Part shown: positions 22,593 through 32,331 of the stretch, in pieces
Position numbering within the stretch: position 1 is the stretch's first letter
Layout of the letters: every line of letters starts with the position of its first letter
NCBI RefSeq assembly: GCF_000003815.2
Contig: NC_049990.1
Location: forward strand, 15,133,277 to 15,197,276
Origin: Branchiostoma floridae
Taxonomy: Eukaryota > Chordata > Leptocardii > Amphioxiformes > Branchiostomatidae
Direction: 5' to 3'
DNA length: 64,000 nt
Notes under the pieces: model-generated
Database searches by the model: none
What the model saw: only the letters and a program-made list of their open reading frames with translations
What the model was told of the DNA's origin: nothing
Translations under genes and position numbers: made by a program

Positions 22593-23729
22593 TCATCTGT
22601 TCCCGAATTTGACGGGTTGATTCCCTGCTATCGGTGGTACGTACAGAACCAAACTGTGCCGTACGAACAAGCTCACGAAGCCTGTTCTGTGTATGATTTT
22701 GTTGAGATGGGGACAGGGATAGACATAATCTTTTGGCTGACAGGGATCTTCATAATCACCAGTAATCTTATGGTCCTCTTGGGAATGATCGCAACACGGA
22801 AGCGCCTAAAACCAATTTGCTTCTTCTTAGCAAATCTGGCAATGTCGGACCTGTTGAGTGGGGTTGCACTTCTGTATCGCACCGAAGGCGATGTGTTTCA
22901 CAGTGTGAAGTACGGCTTTATGATGACTTTTGTTGATTTAATGACATTCACGCAGATGATTTCGGCATCAGCTCTATCCATATTGTCTGTGAACGGTTGC
23001 CTCGCAGTATGCCATCCCATATTCTTCCGCGCCCATGCCGGCAGTATCAAACGCCTAACGTACTTTGCTATGGGTTTTTCGTGGATTGGTTTTGCCCTCC
23101 TTGCCTTTTCTCCCAGTATGGGTTGGAACTGTTTAGACATGCAAACTTTGATCACTGGAAAGTGCATCAAATATTACCCCATGGTATTCTTTATCATGAC
23201 AATATCCATAATGTTTGTCCTTGGTAGCATCATGCTGTTCACAAACATCGTTGTGTACATAGTTATCAAACGGAAACAGAAAAACAGACCTGATCAGTCA
23301 AACACACCCCAAATCCCCAAGAGGAATGATCCTAGACAGAACAGTAAGAGTGTTGATCAGGAAACGAGTAGGAAATTTGAAGAAAGTGTACAGAGGGCAA
23401 AAACAACAATGCTACATATTGTGGTAGTGTTCATCTTCTGGCTGATAACATTTATGGTCATCCCCATATGTAATGCCTATAGAGACATGTGCCCTCGTAT
23501 GAATGTTGTAGTCGCAGCAGTATGTTTGAGCTCAGCTTTCAACCCGATTGCAACTGTCATGCGTACACCTCCATTGAGAAGGGCACTCCGGCAAAAACTG
23601 AGCGATGTCTACCGGATGTTTGCAACCGTGGTACGGGAAAATCCACAAGACGAGCAACTGGAACTTGAAAATGTTGCACGCCTTCAAGATGGCACCACCA
23701 CACAAGCACAAGAAGTCTCGCACCTTTGA
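22551..23729 (+). CDS. Class A GPCR, lysophospholipid/cannabinoid-like (MECA group)
   Basis: Single-exon receptor of 392 residues with seven hydrophobic segments at about 57-82, 88-110, 122-152, 168-192, 210-240, 286-308 and 316-338. TM1 has N72 (TSN). TM2 has LANLAMSD with D100. There is no Cys at the start of TM3, and extracellular loop 2 has GWNC with a second Cys (C205), the arrangement of S1P/LPA/cannabinoid-type receptors. TM6 has FWLITFMVIP. N-terminal N-Q-S and N-Q-T are possible glycosylation sites. The DRY position reads NGC (148-150) and NPxxY reads NPIAT, so both activation motifs are altered. The ATG at 22551 is the first in frame but lies in the tandem-repeat unit, so a longer spliced N-terminus is possible. 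Confidence 0.85.
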   Translation: MVNDSFGKLLDKNQSSVPEFDGLIPCYRWYVQNQTVPYEQAHEACSVYDFVEMGTGIDIIFWLTGIFIITSNLMVLLGMIATRKRLKPICFFLANLAMSDLLSGVALLYRTEGDVFHSVKYGFMMTFVDLMTFTQMISASALSILSVNGCLAVCHPIFFRAHAGSIKRLTYFAMGFSWIGFALLAFSPSMGWNCLDMQTLITGKCIKYYPMVFFIMTISIMFVLGSIMLFTNIVVYIVIKRKQKNRPDQSNTPQIPKRNDPRQNSKSVDQETSRKFEESVQRAKTTMLHIVVVFIFWLITFMVIPICNAYRDMCPRMNVVVAAVCLSSAFNPIATVMRTPPLRRALRQKLSDVYRMFATVVRENPQDEQLELENVARLQDGTTTQAQEVSHL

Positions 23730-24180
23730 GAAGAATATATTCAATGCTTTATTGCAAATTCAAGTCCATGGGGCTAATTGCAAGTGAAGAAAGACTAGAT
23801 ACATGAAATGAATGAATGTGGTCTAAATACATGTAGATAATCTAAATTCTAACATACAAATATTAAGTGCTGAATGTACATACGATACAGAATAGGGTAC
23901 TAAATCTACGTTACGATTACGAAGTTTGACTTCTTGAAGACAGTTGAAAATGAAATGCTCCATGTATTCTATGATAGATTGATTCGATGATCTTAGTTGG
24001 AAGAGAATCTTTTGTGGCGTTTTCAACAACGTAAATGTTCGTGTGATTTCGGTCACTCTTTCAAATAGTCTTTCAGCATCGAATTGGGGACATTCACAAA
24101 TAAAATGTGTTTCATTTTCCACTGCATTCGTTGTTCACTGATTACAAATTCTTTCTTGAACAGGTAGCTTTATCTAATTT
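23730..24180 (-). mobile_element. LINE 3' fragment directly behind the GPCR stop
   Basis: On the minus strand it reads MENETHFICECPQFDAERLF, then YMEHFIFNCLQEVKLRNR, the end of a LINE ORF with the Cys/His segment. Its 3' end is the CTTTATTGCAAATTC type tail at about 23745-23760, within 20-30 bases of the receptor stop codon. Confidence 0.75.
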
Positions 24181-25679
24181 TTGTATAGTCTGTTGTGACA
24201 GAGAACTGGTGTTTAGTCCATGACGACCCAAAGATGTTCTTCTTAGAAGACGGGTGAGTCTATTTTGCATTTATAGATATGCATTCAAAAGCACGGATAA
24301 ACTTTTCACACAATGTCAACGTGTATTATCAACCGTTGTAATGCATCTTTGGTAGTCTCAAATCAGTGTAATGTATATAAAGCTGTCTGTACTTTTGACG
24401 TATTAAAACATTTCAAGTCTGTAAAAAACTTTGTCAGCTTTTTGTGCAGCTCAGATTACGAAATATAGGCAACGACTTGAGAATTTCTGACAATTTCCTG
24501 ACAATCAAAGGTTAAGAATATGCTGTGTATTACTCATAAAATCCTATACTACTGTTAGACTTTACTATTAGCCAACTTCATATTAAGAAACTGGAAAAAA
24601 AATGCAACATCGCTAATTAGAAAAAAACAGTTGAGAATATGGAGTCACTAACTCATAATGGTTGTATGGAAATGTCACCGATATGTAAATCAGTGACATT
24701 TACATAAGACCAATATAAGTTAGTGACTCCGTACATAAAAGCTCCTTTCCCTCTCACAAGCCAGTTACAAATTTGAAGAAATTGAATGCATAAAGTATTG
24801 TTACATTGTAGCAAGTTACATACCAAAATGTACAGTCTAAAATATGGCATAATTCACCTAGAATAGCTTGTAATGTAGGCTTCCCCTATGGTAGAATTGA
24901 TTAAAAGTTGTGAATTCCTTCAGTCTATTTTACCAATCAATTTCACCTAATCTGTATTTTCCCTGGTAGAATAAAAGATTGTCTTAGTAGAATTTCAACC
25001 TCCGTAGGGGAGATTGGAATTCAAATATCTTCTAGGAGAATTCCAGATTCCGCTAGGAGAGATTGGAACTCCAGTTATCTTTATCTAGGGAAGATGGGAA
25101 TTGCAATCTTCCCTCGGGGAATTCCGAATTCAAACAAAACTTGTACTAGAACATGCATGCCGCAGAGAAATAGCAACTCTCTTCTCAATCAATCGATAAT
25201 TGGCACATTTCTTATTCACATAGCCATGTTGACACGTACAGGTTCATATCTTTGTGGACCCATGACAGGTGAGGATCGTCTTGTCAGGTCTTTTGATGAT
25301 CGGTCATTTCTCTGTACCCACACGTATAACCAACAAAACAACTGCGGAAAATATCAACATGTGTAGCGTATAAGTTAGCTTTCATGGTAAGCAGATGGTA
25401 AATGTGTCGATTGGAAATTTTTAGTTACTGCCTTGAACTATCTAGTGCAGAAAAACAAATCTAAACATAAGAGCAAGAGATTTCACGGATCAGCGACTTT
25501 GCTAAATTTGATAGCCATCAATCTCATAAATGGCACTATTCAATCATCATTATCTTTGGTACTGCTGAGCCCACAGAAAAGCGGATTATTAGTAGCTGCG
25601 CAAAGTGTTAGGACTAGTGCAAACAGAGGGTAAGAACGGGGAAAGACGTAGACATGTGCAAAAGGACGGGACAGGTGAA
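24181..25679. other. Non-coding with a small hairpin MITE
   Basis: No gene recognised. It contains the MITE at 24641-24730. At 24880-25130 there is a loose repetition of TAGGAGAATTCC and GGGGAGATTGGAATTC type words. Confidence 0.45.
24641..24730. mobile_element. 90-bp hairpin MITE
   Basis: GGAGTCACTAACT ... AGTTAGTGACTCC, perfect 13-bp ends. An inner pair AAATGTCACCGA / TCAGTGACATTT closes a hairpin. Confidence 0.85.
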
Positions 25680-25684
25680 GTTTA

Positions 25685-25990
25685 TTAGAGTATCATACAC
25701 CTATTTACATATGTACAAAGGACAGGGGACAACTCAATACAGCGGAGCCCGTCCCAGCTCAGCTTTGAATTGTGAGAGGAACTCCGCCACACAAGGCTCA
25801 CGTTCATTCCACTCTCTCGTTTTCCTACGAGGGAAGAACGAGAGCCTGTAATGGTCTGTAATAGTTGTTCTTACTCGCGATGGTCTGCAGCTTAAAAGCA
25901 TGATTTGTGCGGTGGGAGCATCGAGCTGCTGGGACAAGACAAGAGGTGTGGGGAACAGAGATGGTATTATGCACGATTTTGAACATGGCA
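25685..25990 (-). mobile_element. LINE ORF C-terminal fragment
   Basis: Reads RVRTTITDHYRLSFFPRRKT, then REWNEREPCVAEFLSQFKAE, the usual SFFPRT-x-WN-LP ... F+ end of CR1-like ORFs, decayed. The tail is near 25685. Confidence 0.65.
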
Positions 25991-26056
25991 TTCAGCCTGG
26001 TCGCAGAGTACTGTAATACATTGTTTGTAAAATGTAGAATCTATCAGCGACTTACC

Positions 26057-26094
26057 TTTGCAGTTAGCATGTTACTCCCTTTCTCCTTGTTGTT
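26057..26094 (-). CDS. Probable terminal coding exon of the ANK-ZU5-UPA-death gene
   Basis: Acceptor TGATACCAG/AACAAC. With the single base carried from the death-domain exon it reads EQQGERE then TAA (26072-26074). A donor match CAAAG/GTAAGT follows at 26056, so a further 3' UTR exon is implied. With this exon the whole model totals 2490 coding bases, exactly 830 codons. The exon is short, so support is only from splice sites and phase. Confidence 0.45.
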
Positions 26095-26264
26095 CTGGTA
26101 TCAGATAGGGGTGAGAAAATAAATGGTAAATTTCTCAAAGGTAATTGTACTTCAGTGCAAACGATATGACAGTGAATTGGTGAATACAGAGGAAAAAGGA
26201 TGATTTTTTTACTTATCTCTTTTAATGTATAGTTGTGTGTTTTCAGCTTCTTAATGTAACCTAC

Positions 26265-26528
26265 CGACATCTGGGAATTTGGTCCTAAAACCATCCACGA
26301 CGCTCTGTAGCTCAGCCTCTGACAGAGCCTCCATCAGTACCTCCATGGTAGCGGCGTCTCCTTCCCGCTTCTGCCACTCACACAGCAGGTCAAAGCAACA
26401 GGACTTGTCGTCGGGGTTTCGGCGGGCGATGTTTCTGATGTCAGCCCACTTAAACCCAAGGTGAATAGCCAGATCTCCCCAGTCCGTGCTCACTTCTTCC
26501 TTGACGAAGTAGAAGTACTTCTCTAAAC
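26265..26528 (-). CDS. Death-domain exon (ANK-ZU5-UPA-death protein)
   Basis: 264-bp exon with acceptor CTGCTAG/GTTTAG and donor GTCG/GTAGGT. It encodes LEKYFYFVKEEVSTDWGDLA, then LGFKWADIRNIARRNPDDKS, CCFDLLCEWQKREGDAATME and VLMEALSEAELQSVVDGF. This is a six-helix death domain of the type at the C-terminus of ankyrins, UNC5 and PIDD (WxxLA, ADIxxIxxxNP, WQ+REGxxAT, LxxALxxxxLxxVV). It should mediate homotypic assembly in the cytoplasm. Confidence 0.9.
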
Positions 26529-27046
26529 CTAGCAGATATTAGGAGAAAGGTGGACTGTGTAAAATGCATTTACTAAGTAACTCTTTTGTGCATTTATTCC
26601 AATAGAAGAATAAGGTGATATAGCGTTATCAAATCAAGTTTTTTTTTTACATTCTACATAGCAACTGAACTTTAAATTGCGCCTTTTAAGTCTCTTTCTC
26701 ACTGGGCTGAGGTTCTGTTGAGGTACGTCTGAGTTTGGTCACCTTTGTGCATTTTTTTGTTGTTGCCAATTTCCCCTTTCCCCTTTCTCCAGGACACCTG
26801 TTGAATGTACAGTTAAAACACGTTTGCGCTGTCAAACTCTAGCATACCTCAACAGTACCTTAGCCCAGTGAGATAGGGGATTAAGGTATACTTAGTAGAG
26901 CCTAAACGTAAGGGAAAGACGACAGCAAAATGATATAGTCTGAAAGAAGTGAAAACAGGATGTGATACTTTCACGATCAAGACTTTTCAAGGCGTTGCTT
27001 TGATAACCATTATATATAACTTTTACATCGTTAGATTGTTCCTCAC

Positions 27047-27077
27047 CTTTTGAGGCAGCTGCTCCATGCTCTGACGC
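27047..27077 (-). CDS. 31-bp linker microexon (ANK-ZU5-UPA-death protein)
   Basis: Acceptor TTTACAG/GCGTC and donor AAAAG/GTGAGG. It encodes ASEHGAAASK plus one base. Entry phase 0 and exit phase 1 agree with both neighbours. It joins the UPA and death domains. Confidence 0.7.
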
Positions 27078-27406
27078 CTGTAAACAAAACAAAACAAAAC
27101 AAAACGTACGTTTTTATTTCCAGTGATATTTCAAATTTTATCAGGAACAGACATGGCGCTAGCTATATAGCGTCAATGAAGCATTACGTTGTGGTATCAA
27201 ACAATAGCTTTGCGCTGAGATACATTTTAGAGGAACAGAGCATTTTTGCCAACCAAATAGGTGTACTAGTGTTATAATACGTCCTTTGTCATTAATTGTG
27301 GAAGCATGTCATTTTATTAACATTTGGTGTAACTTTCAACGACATTGACTTAAGCGCTGATTTGTTATTAACAAACCAAAGCAGACAATACAAAAAACTG
27401 ACTTAC

Positions 27407-27968
27407 CACTTTTGGGGTCTCATACGACACATGGATAGGGATCTGGCACAGCAGTTCTGGCTTCGGACACTCAACGGCTTTGTTGCCCTTCTTTGCGATA
27501 GCTGCCCTTACGTGCTGCTCTTTCTCTCGCGGGACTTCAATGCGTGGCAAGGCAAAGAATGAAGTGTCCCCTTTACCGTCTAAACCCGGATGGTCCTTAG
27601 CCTTCAAAGCAATGACCTGCATCTGAAGTCGGTTGCTCCTCTGACTGTGGAAGGTGATCTGTGGTTTGGGGCTGAATGGAGCGATCGACACGTTACCCAG
27701 CAGGCCGATTTCTACTTTTTGTCCTTCAAATAGCTTTACTGAGCCGGTGGGTACCGGGCCCTTGTACCCCTTCCGAAGCAAAGCTGCGTGTTTCCTTTCT
27801 GCGTCTTCTTCTAGAGTGCATTCTATGACGAATTCATTTGCGTTGAGCTTCCGCTGCAGTAGTATGAACTGTACGTCACGACTTTGGAGCCATCGGCAGA
27901 GCTTTAATGGGATTGGTCCGAATTCTTTTGGATCATCAAAGTCGTCTGTCACAATGATTACAATCCAC
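27407..27968 (-). CDS. UPA-domain exon (ANK-ZU5-UPA-death protein)
   Basis: 562 bp, acceptor ATCTAG/GTGG, donor AAAGTG/GTAAGT. It encodes WIVIIVTDDFDDPKEFGPIP, LCRWLQSRDVQFILLQRKLN, then the YKGP, SVKLFEGQKVEIGLLGNVSI and FHSQRSNRLQMQVIALKAKD segments. This is the beta-rich UPA domain shared by UNC5, PIDD and ankyrins, which packs against tandem ZU5 domains and may keep the death domain in check. The exon ends with a linker rich in Lys and Pro. Confidence 0.85.
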
Positions 27969-28234
27969 CTAGATATGAAATGTACATTGGTTTGTTTAGT
28001 TGAGAGACTATTATACGCATACCGATAAATGTTTATTTCTAACAAATTAAGGAATACGACTATACACGTCAAGTGATATGACAATGAGATATGTTTTTGT
28101 CATCGCTGTATTCAATCAGCGACATGAGAACCGCCCTAGTATATGACGTGTAATATACTAGGTTACACTAGTAATTCTCGTAATCTATCATGTTCGCCGT
28201 CTTTAGTTTCTGAGATAAGAAATTATGAAATTAC

Positions 28235-28545
28235 CTGGTACAATGGCTGACTTCAAACTCCACCAACTCTTCGGACTCCCGGGGGTTACTGGTATCGGTT
28301 TCATCTATCCAGTCTTCTGTTCCTTTCTCATATGACATCACTTTTAATCTTTTGTTGGGCAGCTCATGTTGGATGTCCATGTAGCGTTTGGGATGTGGGA
28401 CTCGCACTGTGACTGGTTTGAGGAACTGGACTGCAGAGTCCGAGTCAGTTTCCACACTGACTATCGGGCTGGTGCTGACAAGGCCGCAAGAAGACTGGTC
28501 TTTTGCTTTCATGTCCTCGACCGCTCTTTTGGGAACTTCTTGCAC
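28235..28545 (-). CDS. Second ZU5 domain, C-terminal part
   Basis: 311-bp exon, acceptor AATCTCAG/GTGCAAG, donor CCAG/GTAATT. It encodes a polar leader, then FLKPVTVRVPHPKRYMDI, LPNKRLKVMSYEKGTEDWID and a final segment ELVEFEVSHCTR. The L-KPVTVR-PHP and LKVM...EDW patterns are those of the end of the ankyrin/UNC5-type ZU5 domain. Confidence 0.85.
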
Positions 28546-29053
28546 CTGAGATTGAAATGAAGCAATATGTTATAGCATACTATCAATATTTTAGAATGCT
28601 ATCCATTATCAATCACGACAGATAAGGTCGCACCAATGTTGACCTGGTCGTTTTGAGGTGCACTATGGAACTTTATGTTCACCACTTTTTATAGACCATA
28701 CATCGTCGCCATGGCAATGACATTTTTTGTTGCCAGGCTTGTTAAACATGTTTGTATGGTGCAAAGATGCTGTAACATCACTCACTCAATATTGGTATGC
28801 AATGCTATAGGGTTGATTTGACTTACTATGTAAAGAAAAGGTAGGGAAATTTGCTTTTTGTGTTGACCCAAAACGCTGTATTTTTTTTATCTAAATTCAT
28901 GATTATGATCGATTATCATTACATATCTAGGGATTTTTTCTAACTATCATCAACTCTGCTGTGATCAAACCTGAAGCAGATATAGCTGCAAACATTCAGA
29001 AAAAAAGACCTCATTAAACACCTCTGCACTTGGGTAAAGAATGCAATCCTGAC

Positions 29054-29236
29054 CTGTACAGTGACTTGTGTTGGTGTGGTTACAGACTGTTTTGGGAAGC
29101 TGATTTGTACCGCAGGCTGCGTTGATGACGTCAGAGTGTGCTCCTCAGTAGACACAGGAAACGTGTCCTGTTTTGGCCGACTTATGACGGCAAAGGTGGA
29201 GAAATGGTCTACGGACACTGCCAGCTTGTTCTCGCT
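29054..29236 (-). CDS. ZU5-1 end / ZU5-2 start exon
   Basis: 183 bp, phase 0 on both sides, acceptor TTATAG/AGCGAG, donor TACAG/GTCAGG. It encodes SVDHFSTFAVISRPKQDTF (the closing strand of a ZU5 domain), a Thr/Ser linker and then AVQISFPKQSVTTPTQVTVQ (the opening strands of the next ZU5). Confidence 0.85.
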
Positions 29237-29402
29237 CTATAATGAAATAAAAAAAGAAATACATAAGCCAATATAAAGGATAGCATCTCAAGTGCTGGCA
29301 GTCTTTCCAATACCAGAGTTCGTCAACGCATTGCCAAATTATATTGGGTATATTAAAATGGTATTTCTCTAAATTGAATAGTTTGAATGTTTATTCACAT
29401 AC

Positions 29403-29724
29403 TAGGTCAGTCGTCTTAAGTTCCGACCATTGCGATCTGTCTTCAGTGACCAACACGACAGCTTCCATGGCGCCACCTGACGACGTGCTGCTGTACTGCA
29501 TCTGTACAGTGACAGGTTTGTTGAAGGATGTCCCGTGCGGACCCAGCTCTATGACGTCACTCAAGAGCATCGCTCCGTCCTTCAGGGGCAGGGTGATGTC
29601 GTTGGGTTTGATGACCTGGCAGTTGATTTCTGTTAACATGGTAACGGCTCCGGGAAGAACGGTGACTGTACAGGACGAGGTTTGTAGTTCACCTCCTTCT
29701 GGACCCACTTTGCGCACCATGCGT
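29403..29724 (-). CDS. First ZU5 domain exon
   Basis: 322 bp, acceptor CTTACAG/ACGC, donor CCTA/GTATGT. It encodes VRKVGPEGGELQTSSCTVTV, LPGAVTMLTEINCQVI, MLLSDVIELGPHGTSFNKPV and TVQMQYSS. GPEGG, LPPGAV-like LPGAV, SDVIELGPHG and F-KPVTV are diagnostic of ZU5. Confidence 0.92.
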
Positions 29725-29974
29725 CTGTAAGGTTTTGGACAAAATTGAATACTGAAGCTAAATATTTCACTTAAAAGTACAATGAAAAGTAGGATAGCCA
29801 TTATAGGATTATTATATATATACATATAGATGATACATAGATATCTGGTGGTTCAATGCAGTGAGTAAAGCTGTCCTGAAACAGTATATTATTGACTTTT
29901 CATTGTCTTTGGTAAGTGTCTTGCTGATAACACCACCATGTATAGCACGTGCATCTTACCATATTTCAACCTAC

Positions 29975-30081
29975 CCTGTCATCTTTGCTGCTGCAAGAAG
30001 ATCAAGAATTCTCTTCCTTCCCTCCAGTTTGCGTTTTGGAACGTCTTCTCTTGCGGCTATGTCCTCAGGAGTTTCACCCTT
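29975..30081 (-). CDS. Linker exon after ankyrin repeats
   Basis: 107 bp, acceptor TTGTATAG/AAGGGT, donor ACAGG/GTAGGT. It encodes KGETPEDIAAREDVPKRKLE, then GRKRILDLLAAAKMT. GETPEDIA is the first helix of a final, capped ankyrin repeat. Exit phase 2 matches the ZU5 exon. Confidence 0.8.
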
Positions 30082-30177
30082 CTATACAAAAATAGCAGAC
30101 ATTAAGACAATGCTTCTAAAAATTATTCAAGACAACATCCAGGCATGAATAATAGACTGAAGTAGAAAGTTTTACAC

Positions 30178-30252
30178 GTATGCCTTCAGAAGGAGTTCAG
30201 CAACACCAACATGTCCCAAAAAAGTTGCTTTGTGAAGTGGTGTGGCTCCAAA
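30178..30252 (-). CDS. Short (truncated) ankyrin repeat exon
   Basis: Acceptor CTGTAACAG/TTTGGAG. It encodes FGATPLHKATFLGHVGVAEL then LLKA. Sister exons continue with GAxVDxR and a GTAAGG donor; here a stop follows six bases later. The donor is probably GTGTAA after TAC (as given) or a GC donor after AAG. Both keep phase 0. Confidence 0.55.
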
Positions 30253-30467
30253 CTGTTACAGCAGGGAAAGAGACGACTTAACATGGCAAGATCTAGTGAG
30301 ACCTCTTCTTGAATTCTTATAATTGATATTATCTCAAATGATCAGACCTTGTATCATTTTATACTATCTTATAGTTAGCCTATCCAAACCAAAGGGATAA
30401 ACCGTTAATGTACGTGACGTCAAACACTCAAACAAGTCAATCACATGTAGTAAGCATCAATCCTTAC

Positions 30468-30566
30468 CATATTCCTCCTGTCAACCTGTGCACCATTCTT
30501 CAGGAGGAGTTCAGCAACACCAACATGTCCTCCTCTAGCTGCCTCGTGAAGTGGTGTGGCTCCAAT
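30468..30566 (-). CDS. Ankyrin repeat exon (33 residues)
   Basis: 99-bp exon, phase 0 on both sides, acceptor CTGTAACAG/ATTGG, donor ATATG/GTAAGG. It encodes IGATPLHEAARGGHVGVAEL, then LLKNGAQVDRRNM: one complete ankyrin repeat (TPLHxAAxxGHxxVxELLLxxGAxVD). The flanking introns are near-copies of those of the neighbouring repeat exons, so exon and intron were duplicated together (about 314-bp unit). Confidence 0.88.
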
Positions 30567-30781
30567 CTGTTACAGCAGGGAAAGAGACGACTTAACATGG
30601 CAAGATCTAGAGAGGCCTCTTCTTGAATTCTTATAATTAATAATATTTCAAATGATCACACCTTGTATCATTATATACTATCTCATAGTTAGTCTATCCA
30701 AACCATAGAAACAAACAGTAAATATACGTGACGTCAAACACTCAAACAAGTCAATCACATGTAGTAAGCATCAATCCTTAC

Positions 30782-30880
30782 CATATTCCTCCTGTCAACC
30801 TGTGCACCATTCTTCAGGAGGAGTTCAGCAACACCAACATGTTCTCCTCTAGCTGCATAGTGAAGTGTTGTGGCTCCAGA
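30782..30880 (-). CDS. Ankyrin repeat exon (33 residues)
   Basis: Phase-0 exon with acceptor ACAG/TCTGG and donor ATATG/GTAAGG. It encodes SGATTLHYAARGEHVGVAEL, then LLKNGAQVDRRNM. TPLH is changed to TTLH, so the repeat's first turn is slightly atypical. Nearly identical to the exon at 30468-30566. Confidence 0.88.
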
Positions 30881-31094
30881 CTGTTACAGCAGGGAAAGAG
30901 ACCACTTAACATGGCAAGATATAGAGAGGCCTCTTCTTGAATTCTTATAATTAATAATATTTCAAATGATCACACCTTGTTGTATCATTTTATACTATCT
31001 TATAGTTAGCCTGTCCAAACCATAGAAACAAACAGTAAATATATGTGACGTCAAACACTCAAGTTAATCACATGTAGTAAGAATCAACCCTTAC

Positions 31095-31196
31095 CAGACC
31101 CTCACTACTGTCCACCCGTGCCCCAGCCTTCAGGAGGAGTTCAGCAACACCAACATGTCCCCTCAAAGCTGCATGGTGAAGTGGTGCGGCTCTAGA
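31095..31196 (-). CDS. Ankyrin repeat exon (34 residues)
   Basis: 102-bp phase-0 exon, one codon longer than its sisters, with donor TCTG/GTAAGG. It encodes SRAAPLHHAALRGHVGVAEL, then LLKAGARVDSSEGL. Confidence 0.85.
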
Positions 31197-31300
31197 CTGT
31201 TACAGCAGGGGAAGAGACGACTTAACATGGCAAGCTCTAGAGAGGCCTCTTCTTGAATTCTTATAATTGATATTATCTCAAATGATCAGACCTTGTATCA

Positions 31301-32095
31301 TTATATTTCAGCCATACCATAGGTATGGTGAAATATATTGTATTCGTAATGTTTCTTTCTCCTGTCAAATCTTCGGAACACGGTATCTCCGTTGTTCCTG
31401 AACCGATTGACTTGAAATTTGGCACAAGGGTAGAGTGGGCCAATACCCCTAGATGTTTTTTTTTTCATTTCTTTCATATCTGCCTTTAAAATGATTTTAT
31501 TGAGGTTTTTGTCAATTTTTATGTATATTTTGGGCTCCTGTACCCTGGTATTACAGCCGAATGACATGAAATTTGGTACAAAGGTGCCCTGATCATATGC
31601 CCACCCAGATTTAATAACACTTTTGGCATATGGTACAACAAAATGCTTAATTTTGCAATTTTTGGCCATTTTTTGACAAAAAAAGCACATTTTTGCCTCC
31701 TGTACCCTCGTTTTATAACCGAATGACCTGAAATTTGGTATAAAAGTGCCCTTCAATTATGTGCACATGAAATCAATAACAGTTTTCTATACAGTACAAC
31801 ATAATGCTCAATATTGCGATTTTATGGCCATTTTTTGACAAAAATTGGACATTTTTGGCTCCTGTTCCCTCGTTTTACAACCAAATGACCCGAAATTTGG
31901 TAAAGGGGTGCTCTAGATATTTATTCAAATGACCCATTTATAATTTTTGGCATGGAACACTTTAAAATGATATATTTGGGAAATTTTTGGGTCATTTTCC
32001 AATGGCCTAAGGGGTCAACGACCTCAAGGCCTATTGTTGCATGAGGGAGATGGCTGATATATGCTATATTTGCTCTCAAGCAAATGTCAGCCTTT
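31301..32095. repeat. Repeat with about 160-bp internal units
   Basis: Words such as CCGAATGACCTGAAATTTGG, CCTGTACCCTCGTTTTA and TTTTTGGCCATTTTTTGACA recur every 160 or so bases (near 31540, 31700 and 31860). The block is inserted between two copies of the ankyrin-intron sequence. Class of element not determined. Confidence 0.75.
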
Positions 32096-32210
32096 CTAGT
32101 TTTATACTATCTTATAGTTAGCCTATCCAAACCAAAGGAATAAACCGTTAATGTACGTGACGTCAAACACTCAAACAAGTCAATCACATGTAGTAAGCAT
32201 CAATCCTTAC

Positions 32211-32309
32211 CATATTCCAACTGTCAACCTGTGCACCATTCTTCAGGAGGAGTTCAGCAACACCAACATGTCCTCCTCTAGCTGCACTGTGAAGTGGTGT
32301 GTCTCCAGA
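32211..32309 (-). CDS. Ankyrin repeat exon (33 residues)
   Basis: Phase-0 99-bp exon, acceptor CTGTAGCAG/TCTGG, donor ATATG/GTAAGG. It encodes SGDTPLHSAARGGHVGVAEL, then LLKNGAQVDSWNM. It lies 20-30 bases from the first A unit of the tandem array to its right. Confidence 0.88.
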
Positions 32310-32331
32310 CTGCTACAGCAGGGAAATAGAC

